Origin: Tenebrio molitor
Lineage: Eukaryota; Arthropoda; Insecta; Coleoptera; Tenebrionidae
DNA: 64,000 nt
Assembly: GCF_963966145.1 (NCBI RefSeq)
Contig: NC_091048.1
Location: forward strand, 14,074,001-14,138,000
Reading direction: 5' to 3'
The notes beneath the pieces are model-generated. The model searched no databases and was not told the origin of the DNA. It worked only from the letters and a program-made list of their open reading frames with translations. How positions within the stretch are numbered: the stretch's first letter is position 1; each line of letters begins with the position of its first letter. The translations under genes were made by a program, and so were the position numbers. Shown here piece by piece: positions 56,401 to 64,000 of this stretch.

Positions 56401-59400
56401 TTGCGTGAATGAACCTCTCGTCTTAAAAAACACAAATTTTTCAAACTGCAGATTAACACAAACAATGCACTCGCCTTAAAAAAGACAGATTTTTCAAACT
56501 GCATATTAAAAACACGCAAAAAGTGACGTTAGGTTTAAACAATTAATCAGAATTGCAATCCGGTGGTGCGTTCACAACCGACTCTTCAACTTCAACTTCG
56601 ATGCCAAATTTAAAAAAACACCCGTTATTCTTTCGTCCACGTTTTTATTTAAATATTTAGCAAAAATGTGCAGACATCTGTTTACTACTGCTTGAAGTTT
56701 ATTTTCTGTGATTCTTATTGAATTTTGAGTAACACATTTTTAATTAACATTAACAGTCTCTTTGACTAGCTGTAAGTGCTTATTCACAATGGACATAAGC
56801 TTGACATAAGGCATAAGAAATTCATGATACATGCAGTGGATATACTGTTAATTTTTACGTAACTTATGAGAAGTGACCTCAGTGAACATTATTGTTGTGT
56901 ACAAAAAGACATGAAGAATTATATTCGCGTTATATGGACACATAAATTATTTTCCAATTGCCCAAATTTACAAATTATTTTTAGGTATCTCTTATGTATT
57001 TCTTATGTCTTATGTCCATTGTGAATAAGCACTAAAGTAAAATACTTACGTTCTCTTTAAATTTTCTTATGTATTTCTACGAATAAATCATGCTTTTGCT
57101 TGTGTCTTTGTGCACCTTTACCTTAATGTAATATTTCATTTAATTGTCGATTTAAGGGCATCTTATAATTCTATTTAAATGCTTTACAATTATTCACTTA
57201 TTTGGGAGGGTTGACGAACTGGCATGTTTGGAATTGGCAGTGGTTTTAAAAATTTAAACTTACCAATATAAAAAAAACCTTAATTATTGCGTCTTAAATG
57301 GACATGTTAATTTTGTTTCATATTATTCGTGTTAATTCTTTTATCTTGTTCTTCAAACTTTCTTTACATTTGTTTTCAATTTATTGAATTATCTTTAATA
57401 CTATTTATGATTTCCTTACCACAAATCTTTCTGTTTGTACTTGGTAAAATAATGATAAAAATAATGTCTTCATATGAATGTAAATGATGAAAAACATCTA
57501 ATTTAATAAACGATTCTGTCAAAAATTGATTGTGTTGGTGCATTTTATTGAACAAGATTAATATAAATGTAATCATGTTAATAATTAAATTTTAAATTGT
57601 TTATGAAATATAACAAATGCAGCTAAATCAACGTGATTAAAATATACTGTGTCAAAAAATTGTCACAAACACTAACATATTTTTGCATTACTTAAAATAG
57701 CAGAAGTAATTGAAACAAAATGATATATCTGTGGCGGTCGTGAAAAAGTAGGTAAGTCGAAAATGTAAATTTTTCAGGGCAACGATTCAAAATTCCATAT
57801 CATTCTTAAAATCCTGTAATTAAATAGAAACTTCTTTCTACCTGTACTTGCTTTCAATATAAGTAAATTTTAAACTGTGAAAATCTGAATTATTTAATTC
57901 CATGATTTATTATTAAGGTGTAAACATCGTTAACTCATTTTTGAAATTATTTGACTTACCTACTTTTTCACGACCGCCACAGATATGTATGTACTTACAT
58001 ATTATATTTAGTTCTCTCCACCACCCGGCGGCACGGCAATTTTGCCGGAGTACATACACTATTACGGATATTACTATCAAGTAATAGTGCAGTGCTAATC
58101 AACATAATTACCGGCGTCTCGCCTCCACGTTTTGACTTTGTTGTGTTTTTATATTATGTTCTGTGTCAATGTTAAGGAACTTCCTCACGATATGATATGA
58201 GTAAAATAATATACCTTTTGGATTTCAACTACCAATGTGTTCCCTAAATCCAGAATTTTTAAATTTTTAAAAAGAGATTGCTGAAATTATAAGTGGTAAA
58301 ATTGACATTTTTTCTAAACACCAAAGATTTCTCATAGCAACGGAGAGCTCTAAATATTTATTAATTTTTATGTTATATGTCTGTGTTAGTGCTTATTCAC
58401 AATGGACATAAGCTTGACATAAGGCATAAGAAATTCATGATACATGCAGTGCATATACTATTAATTTTTACATAACTTATGAGAAATGACCTCAGTGAAC
58501 ATTATTGTTGTGTACAAAAAGGCATGAAGAATCATATTCGAGTTATATGGACACATAAATTATTTTACAATTGCCTAAATTTACAAATTATTCTTAGGTA
58601 TCTCTTATGTATTTCTTATGTCTTATGTCCATTGTGAATAAGCACTTATATTGTGTGAATTTGGAACAGCTATATCTAAAAGATATGCTTGCTTTTGTTT
58701 TTTATTTAAAATAATAATGTCTGGTCTGTTATGCTTAATATGAATGTCAGTTAAAACTGTTTGATCAAAATATAATTTGTAATTGTCATTTTCCAAACAA
58801 TAATTTATTATTATGTTAATAAAAATGTTAAAAATTTATGTAGATATGTTTTCTCATCATGACATAATAGTTATTTTTATATTAAATGCGTCAAGTAAAT
58901 GTTTTTTGTGCATGGAAAGGTCTTTTACTCCGAGAGGCAGGTTGAGGCAAGCCTTGAATGCACAAAAAACATCTTCACGCACGAAATATAAACAATATTT
59001 TTTCTATAATTGCTTTCAAAACTAAATTTTAAAATCCAAATTTTTGAAGGAAATCTGAAGTATCAACGCAGTTTCGAGGTAACTAATAGAAAACAGTGTG
59101 TGAAGTGAAAAACAGAAAAGCTTCATGGGTATATAACTGTGCGTGAATATCAATTTTTTGAATCAATTAGCTATAGAAAGAAATATTTTCGAAATTCGAT
59201 ATGTTGTGAACATTTTTTGGCGCAGTGTATAAAGCTTCATTATAACAAGATAATATATAAAAAAACTTTCTTGTTTTTGTTAAAATTTTACTTAAGGCTG
59301 TGTTTCAGTTTGCTTCATTCATTTAAAAAAAATTAATAACGTTTTTCACTAATTTCCCTTATTTTTGCTCAATTTTGCTCAGTTTTATTACTGTGCAACA

Positions 59401-60436
59401 GCCTTAATATCTGTATCACATATGCATTAGCAATAGAAAGTGATTTCTCTTCTCAACACCAGATCGGCAGAACATGCACTTTTTCTGCAGATTTACTCTT
59501 ACTTACTCTTATCTATTGTTATATAATTTTTTGTAAATTTCTCTTTATTTGTTACTGTTGCTTTATTTTGGTCATATACTGAATGGTACGTAGTAGTTAA
59601 TCTTTAATGTTTTTTCAGGTGGTTCAACCAACGATGACCAGTCTCCACCCGTGTCACCCCGCGACAACCAAAATACATCAAATATAATTGAAAATAGTCG
59701 TTCCTCTCGCCCATCTTCCCCTTCAGATCATCAGAGGTCGCCACCAGGAAGTCCTCATCACATCCCATCAACTCATCCCGCCTTCCTGGATCAGAATTAC
59801 ATCAACATGCGCTCAAAGAGTCCGTATAGAGAAAATGACAATATGGTGATTGATGAAGAAGTCGAAGAAGACGAAAGTGATTACGACAATGAGAAGGACA
59901 AGAAATTGCCAAATTCCAGCCTCAGCCCTGGCAATTCGCTTTCGAACAAAAGAAAAAAGAAGACACGCACAGTTTTCTCCAGGTCTCAAGTGTTCCAGTT
60001 AGAATCAACGTTCGACATGAAGAGGTATTTGTCATCGTCTGAACGCGCGGGTCTAGCTGCGAGTCTACACTTAACGGAAACCCAAGTCAAAATCTGGTTC
60101 CAAAATAGGAGAAATAAGTGGAAGAGGCAGTTGGCGGCGGAATTGGAAGCGGCCAATATGGCGCATGCAGCACAAAGATTGGTACGAGTACCAATTTTGT
60201 ACCACGAATCTGCCAATTCCACCATCAGGCATCCGTTTGAACAAAATCACAGTTTAAGTCTGCACCATCCTCTAGACGTTAATAGAGATGGGAGCACTAG
60301 TGGTGGCAGTTCAGTGACATCATCGACTGGATATCCTAGTTCGTTGTATTATCATCACCAAGCGGCTGTTGCTGCTGCAGTACATAACTTACCATCCAGT
60401 CCAGTGAGTAGACCGCCCATGTCAGGACTTGTTTGA
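50117..60436 (+). CDS. Hmx (H6-like/NK5) homeobox transcription factor, full gene
   Basis: Coding join is 50117-50460, 55836-55984, 59619-60436: 1311 nt, 436 residues. Introns follow GT-AG with phases 2 and 1, and the frame stays open across both joints. HMX proteins are nuclear DNA-binding regulators, in animals generally used in head, sensory-organ and nervous-system development. Order of parts: eh1-type FSISSILSR (74-82), which in other proteins recruits Groucho; a Pro/Trp-rich PWYWGR segment (146-151); an acidic stretch (about 241-259); the homeodomain (277-336); the HMX-specific tail AAELEAANMAHAAQRLVRVP (337-356) continuing ILYHE; and a Ser/His/Ala-rich C-terminus. Introns of 5.4 and 3.6 kb carry transposon relics. 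The family call is firm; the one-to-one orthologue name assumes a single insect Hmx. Confidence 0.93.
51934..52646. mobile_element. Element with ~250-bp inverted repeats in Hmx intron 1, 713 bp
   Basis: Both ends start CCGGGTGTAGAATTGGTTTA and stay similar for about 250 bp, through ATTGGCTCCCCTAA and CATCTTGTGGTACTGAAAG. TA lies outside (51932-51933 and 52647-52648). A transposase relic lies between the arms (52208-52345). Confidence 0.85.
52208..52345 (+). pseudogene. Transposase helix-turn-helix relic
   Basis: Reads RNFQATFASDFPDRPLSAIE then AIRRIREKFEHL before a stop. The FPDR-P-x-AI-x-R-I-x-x-KFE pattern is the recognition part of the first DNA-binding domain in mariner-like transposases. 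About 45 codons remain. Confidence 0.55.
52782..53358. mobile_element. Tc1/mariner-type element in Hmx intron 1, 577 bp
   Basis: Ends CAGGGTGTTTTCGAAGTTAA and, inverted, CAGGGTGTTTTCGAAGTTGA, with TA outside. Further inner similarity includes CATTCCTTGTAACA/TTCCTTTTAACATG. A transposase relic lies at 53049-53186. Confidence 0.85.
53049..53186 (+). pseudogene. Transposase helix-turn-helix relic
   Basis: YENNELTDMLLMYGQC, then after a one-base shift NAAAASREYAERFPERHHPG. It is the first DNA-binding domain of the same transposase group as at 26446 and 42282. Only this domain survives. Confidence 0.6.
53400..55479. other. Intron 1, AT-rich remainder
   Basis: No recognisable gene. The frame at 53454-53780 (- strand) carries no motif. 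A small hairpin around GATTATAAGATCATCC lies near 55100. Confidence 0.35.
55836..55984 (+). CDS. Hmx coding exon 2
   Basis: 149 nt, residues 115-164 with split codons at both ends. It encodes GLMTHFGALAAASSRYAALC and the Trp/Tyr-rich PWYWGRIPSQLPQ. Acceptor TTTCCAG|G and donor AACG|GTGAGT are both strong. It is too short to stand out as an ORF; it was placed by phase matching with exons 1 and 3. Confidence 0.85.
56364..56624. mobile_element. MITE in Hmx intron 2
   Basis: GCGTGTTTTTTTTTCAAATT then TGGCGTCGAAGTTG at the left, inverted at the right. An internal pair of AAAAA...CACAAATTTTTCAAACTGCA blocks is directly repeated at about 56430 and 56480. Related to the 41144-41322 element. Confidence 0.75.
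56776..57032. mobile_element. PIF/Harbinger-type MITE, 257 bp, copy 1
   Basis: Ends GTGCTTATTCACAATGGACA in inverted orientation, flanked by TAA on both sides (56773-56775, 57033-57035). An identical-length second copy lies at 58389-58645. Interior CTTATGTATTTCTTATGTC motifs are repeated near the right end. Confidence 0.9.
57729..57982. mobile_element. MITE, 254 bp
   Basis: CTGTGGCGGTCGTGAAAAAG then TAGGTAAGTC at the left is exactly inverted at the right (GACTTACCTACTTTTTCACG then ACCGCCACAG). ATAT lies outside on both sides. Confidence 0.85.
58018..58790 (-). mobile_element. 5'-truncated RLE-type LINE, copy 2, split by a MITE
   Basis: Aligns with copy 1 (6351-7121) from the shared 3' end to about 58790. 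It has small deletions (for example near 58275) that break the frame, and the MITE at 58389-58645. Its 5' truncation point is about 230 bp short of that of copy 1. Confidence 0.85.
58389..58645. mobile_element. PIF/Harbinger-type MITE, 257 bp, copy 2, inside the LINE
   Basis: Same ends and length as copy 1. TTA lies on both sides (58386-58388, 58646-58648). In LINE copy 1 the matching place reads with a single TTA and no insert, so the three-base duplication is confirmed by an empty site in the same window. Confidence 0.93.
58800..59610. other. Intron 2, AT-rich remainder
   Basis: A CATGGAAAGG...hairpin-like GTTTTTTGTGCAT/ATGCACAAAAAAC pair lies at about 58899-58972. Nothing else was recognised. 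Confidence 0.4.
59619..60436 (+). CDS. Hmx coding exon 3 with homeodomain
   Basis: Encodes residues 165-436. The homeodomain (59954-60133) is KKKTRTVFSRSQVFQLESTF at its start and WFQNRRNKWKRQL at its end, with Arg5, Gln50 and Asn51, the DNA-contacting positions expected of an NK-like homeodomain. The block right after it (AELEAANMAHAAQRLVRVPI then LYHE) is specific to HMX proteins. Upstream are Ser/Pro-rich segments and an acidic run (EEVEEDESDYD). The stop TGA is at 60434-60436. The real frame is open upstream to the acceptor at 59617-59618; the valine at 59651 is not a start. Confidence 0.93.
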
Positions 60437-60726
60437 ACTTGTTCAAATTTATAAACAAAGTATGGGTTTTCGTGCAAGTTTTCTTTTTGTTACAAATCAA
60501 AAATAAATTGTTTTCTCGGCCTCATTCATTATTACGTGCAAATTAGTTTATTTATTGTAGAAATGCTTCTTGTACATACGTGACTGTAATTTATATATTT
60601 ATTTATTTTATGTAGCTAATTGTACATATTGGAATTTATAAACAGCTACCACAGTTACCTATACGCCAAAAATAATTAGTTAATATTTATGTGTATAACT
60701 GTGTAGTAAAAAATGTTGTTACAGTG

Positions 60727-60732
60727 AATAAA
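60727..60732 (+). promoter_or_regulatory. Candidate Hmx polyadenylation signal
   Basis: AATAAA 291 bases after the stop; an earlier AATAAA lies at 60502-60507. Either or both could be used, giving 3' UTRs of roughly 90 or 310 bases. Confidence 0.5.
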
Positions 60733-60792
60733 TGGACTTGAAAACACATATAGATATGTTTTATTTACATATGACACCTCAAACAACAACTA

Positions 60793-61118
60793 CAGGGTTA
60801 CTATAAATGGTTGTAGTCCAAGTAAGAGTAAAAACTGAATATAAAATGAATGGTTGCCGATCTATATAAAAAACATCAAAATGTTGTGAATAAGTGAGTA
60901 CACACCGTTCACATACGAGTTAAATTGAATGCAAAACAACTAAATATGTTTGGATTCAATCGTTAATTTAAAAAAAATAAATAAAATTCTCATCACCTCA
61001 CTTTTCACCCAAAAAATGACAGTGACAGCGACAAACATTGACAGTTCACATGAAAGCGGCAAAAATTTCATAACATGGGCATGGCCTGCTTCGACTATAA
61101 TTATTTATAATAACCCTG
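60793..61118. mobile_element. MITE, 326 bp, just downstream of Hmx
   Basis: CAGGGTTACTATAAATGGTT and, inverted, CAGGGTTATTATAAATAATT, continuing TAGTC-AAG on both arms; TA outside. Confidence 0.8.
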
Positions 61119-62030
61119 TATAAACATAAGTGCTAAGTTAACTTACTGACAGTAATTAGGTACAACAATAAAATCCGTCAAATAAAAATTTTTCACTATA
61201 AATATTATTGTAAGAATTAACATATAACTATGTTTAATAACTAATAAGGAACCCATCGGAACACGTATATTGAAAATATACAAATTTAATTTATTTTTCA
61301 AACTCCACTAGAAAAAATCATGTGTGCAATATGTAAGAAATTCTTTTTTTTCGTACACGGTATATTTTTGATCTCTGCTATCGCCTCTTCGCCTCAATAA
61401 AAAAAGCTCATGCTTAATACAAATTCTGACAGTGTCGAACAAAAACATGCTTTCCCTAACTTATTGCACAAGTAACTATTTATAAACTAAAATTTCAGGA
61501 TCAATTTACAATGCCAAAGTTTTGGATTTGTTCAAGTTCTCTGATTTTCAAGAACGGCAACTGTACACTTATAGCGTGTTATAGAAATGCACTTACAAAA
61601 ACATTGTGAGGTGCTAGCAAACCCTTTTTAATTATCAAAATTGACAAGGGGAAATTAAACCCTCTCCGCTGTGTTCAGAATTAAGAACTCGGTGCCTCGG
61701 TTACCAAAAAGTATCACTGAGATCTCACTATTTTAAACTATACCTACAATCTGTGTCAGAAGTGTGAAATAATGGAAATATTTTCTTGCTCGTTAAGCTT
61801 TTCGAAAAGAACTCGAAATGGATAGGTCAATTGTATTCTTTTACAATAAAAGTATCAACATAGCAAGTAATTTTGATATCACTAAAACAACAAATCAAAA
61901 GTAAATATCTCAAGACAGCACCTTGAAACCTACCTTTTTCACTATATTGTCACTGATTTATGTTACGAGTAATTTGTATGATCTGCATCGTGCGATATAA
62001 ATTTTCATTCTTATAATAAAGATAAGTATA
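61119..62030. other. AT-rich spacer
   Basis: Nothing recognisable. Confidence 0.4.
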
Positions 62031-62496
62031 CAGGGTCTATCAGAACTGGCGGACCAAAATAATACGGTGAATTCATCATCTTCTGGGAATAATAGGTTGT
62101 AGTATTTCTGCTAGGATGTTCCCTATTGGGGAAACAAACTGCCTACTCCTGAGCGGCAACTGTGGCACTCTCATCATACTGTCCATATAAGACAAGCATA
62201 TCAAAATATTCTGAAGAAGTAAACATTAAGCGTTTTTAATGGCTTTTGTAATTGTCAGAAATAATTTATTATGACATAATACTCAATTATTATGTCTTTG
62301 CAACAATCAAATTTGTTTCGATAGTTACTAATATAATTTTTTAAGGTAATTTTATATCTACACGTGATTGGTCAATTAAAAACGTTCTTATTTTAAAATC
62401 CAATGAGGATGGATATTTTTAAATAGTTTTCCAATTATTCCCCGAAGATGATGATTTCACTGTATTATTTTGGTCCGCCAGTTCTGAGAGACCCTG
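62031..62496. mobile_element. Tc1/mariner-type MITE, 466 bp
   Basis: CAGGGTCTATCAGAACTGGC and, inverted, CAGGGTCTCTCAGAACTGGC, continuing GGACCAAAATAATAC and ATCATCTTC on both arms (about 60 bp); TA outside. Confidence 0.88.
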
Positions 62497-62798
62497 TATA
62501 TGCTTATTTATTATTTATTTACTATTTTTATCCTAATTCTACATAAATTATGTTGTAACAGTTCGTAAACGCAATCAAATACCTCAAATGCAAATGTTTA
62601 ACCATTAATGAACAAATTGACAATTCAATCTATTACAGTCTATTTTAAATTCAATTTTTGCCACTATTTTACCAACTTACGTGTACAGTTCTTTAGTAGA
62701 TTACTGCTGCATTTCCTGTTGTTTTATGTGATTACAGTAAATAAGAAAATAATAAGAATACGAAACTGTAACAAAATAAAATATATCAAATATATGTA

Positions 62799-63170
62799 CA
62801 GTGGCGGCCACGGAATTTCGTAAATCAATGTCATTTATCTGGGAAAAGTCGTGAAATGGTCTTTAGTAATAGTAACCTCACTTTTAACATTTGACATACC
62901 TGTCAATTTTGTATTTGTCTCCATTTTTGTATAATGTAACTAATAGTACTTTTTGGAATACCTAGTATTTCCGAAATACGCCCATAAGAGTTACCATTTT
63001 GGAAAAGAGTTATTATTTTAACTTTATTAAAGTTAGAAATTGGAGCCATTTTGATAGATTCGAAAACAAGCTTCAAAATTCAATTGAAAACATCAATCAT
63101 AATGACAATAAAGCATGAACTACATGTTTTTTTTTTAAATCACAGTAATTTGATGTACGAAATTCCATAT
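62799..63170. mobile_element. Tc1-like remnant
   Basis: Left end CAGTGGCGGCCACGGAATTT after TA; the right side shows only the inner part inverted (TGATGTACGAAATTCC at about 63151-63166) and then diverges. It contains the 48-codon frame at 62903-63049. Confidence 0.6.
62903..63049 (-). pseudogene. Tc1-like transposase, isolated helix-turn-helix
   Basis: 48 residues: MAPISNFNKVKIITLFQNGN then SYGRISEILGIPKSTISYII and QKWRQIQN before the stop. This is the first (paired-like) helix-turn-helix of Tc1-type transposases, with the GI-x-KSTI recognition helix intact. An ATG start and a stop frame just this domain. It is probably a relic, but such an isolated domain could in principle bind the ends of related elements. 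Confidence 0.65.
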
Positions 63171-63652
63171 ATTATACAAACCACATTCTAGCCAAAAATA
63201 AAGATTACGAAAATTTTTAGTGTATACCTTTCACTTACACATTTCTAATACGAGTAAATACTAATTTTAAGTACGGCAATCTTCACTGCTTGTCTAAACT
63301 AAAAATGTGACAAAAACATTCGAAATATGTCAAAATGGGGTTTCTGTTGTTTAAAACAGAGTGAAAAACGTTATTAAAAAGATGGTTCTAATGCCTTCTA
63401 TGCCTTTTATTGACAGAATAAGATTTAACGAAAATCCGAAACTGACTGAACCGAAAATGTATCAGTGAGTAAATCTGAACTTTAGAAATTCGCAATTACT
63501 TTTACTCTAAGGTCTACTTTGATGCCATTTTCGCAATATCGTACCTACTAAATAAAGTGACAACCTGACAACTTTGATGGTTATACACTGGTAGACTTTT
63601 TATCAAGTTTTGTTCTGAAAATGTTCTATTTTTTCCTATAACCGTTTATGTG
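63171..63652. other. AT-rich spacer
   Basis: Nothing recognisable. Confidence 0.4.
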
Positions 63653-64000
63653 CAGGGTGATTTTGAAAGTTGTGCAGATATTTTCACCTCTGATAGAACC
63701 CCTGAAAATGTAACGATTGAGCCAATATTGATATTTTTTTAAAGAAAATTTGGAGTCACTGAATTTTATGGAAAAATAGGTCAAACAAAAATCATAGTCA
63801 TACGATGAAAGATTTCCTCAAAGGATTCTTCCCAATGCACGAACCTTTGTAAACGTTGTGAAGCGTCTGCATGATTTCGAACGTTTCAAAATAAATAGGG
63901 GCTATCTTAGCAGCCAACGAGAAAATCACAGAAGAAGAAATTGTTTACGTGTAAGGTTCACTCAATTAAATCGGTGCACACCTGAAAACGACGGATCGTG
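63653..64000. mobile_element. Tc1/mariner-type element running off the window
   Basis: Begins CAGGGTGATTTTGAAAGTTG, like other ends here, although preceded by TG rather than TA. It carries a transposase N-terminal relic and continues past the right edge. Confidence 0.6.
63801..64000 (+). pseudogene. Transposase N-terminal domain, partial
   Basis: An open frame reads YDERFPQRILPNARTFVNVV then KRLHDFERFKINR. The RFPQR-x-x-PNARTF...V-x-RL pattern is the recognition half of the first helix-turn-helix seen in the other elements of this window. It is open to the window edge; a stop precedes it at 63795-63797. Confidence 0.6.

Larger units (their letters stand above)
55985..59618 (+). other. Hmx intron 2
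   Basis: About 3.6 kb, AT-rich. It holds MITEs at 56364-56624, 56776-57032 and 57729-57982 and a LINE fragment at 58018-58790 split by a further MITE. The 3' end is AATGTTTTTTCAG. No additional exon is evident. Confidence 0.85.

Noticed and set aside
59651..59653. GTG as a start for the homeodomain protein
   Set aside because: The frame is open to a strong acceptor at 59617-59618 and joins exon 2 in phase; the codon is an internal valine.

Overview
The window looks like nuclear DNA from an insect with an AT-rich, transposon-dense genome. A beetle or another holometabolous insect is most likely, but this is an inference from the homeobox gene, the transposon families and the base composition; no species was identified. 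There are no operons, CRISPR arrays or other prokaryotic features.

One host gene is clear. It is an Hmx/NK5-class homeobox gene on the + strand at 50117-60436, with three coding exons (50117-50460, 55836-55984, 59619-60436). All splice sites are canonical and in phase, giving 436 residues with an N-terminal eh1-type repressor motif and a C-terminal HMX-type homeodomain. Its introns hold several transposon relics. About 50 kb of gene-poor DNA lies upstream. There, less repetitive and relatively GC-rich islands (about 2.7-3.5, 10.8-11.6, 16.6-18.1, 29.9-30.7, 35.6-37.6, 38.5-39.2 and 46.1-47.1 kb) alternate with transposons. Those islands are candidate regulatory DNA, although no function can be shown here.

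The rest is mostly mobile DNA. One retrotransposon ORF is intact: a 1074-residue R2-type protein (C2H2 fingers, reverse transcriptase, CCHC knuckle, restriction-like endonuclease) on the - strand at 31551-34775. Two truncated copies of another endonuclease-type LINE (6351-7121, 58018-58790), two jockey/CR1-like LINE fragments (7325-8952, 23911-24300) and a tRNA-like SINE head (23640-23740) are also present. DNA transposons dominate. They are mostly Tc1/mariner-type elements with TA target duplications and ends starting CAGGG or similar. Several keep the transposase helix-turn-helix and C-terminus but have lost the catalytic core. There are also PIF/Harbinger-type MITEs with TWA duplications, a hAT remnant, a pogo-like element with a PHD-like relic, and long fold-back hairpins.

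Two structures record insertion history. At 24955-29421 a small TA-type MITE has been split by four further elements in series. At 58018-58790 a LINE copy is split by a 257-bp MITE, and the other LINE copy at 6351-7121 preserves the empty site. A - strand reading frame with two diverged tandem repeats (19516-20071) is the best candidate for an undescribed protein.
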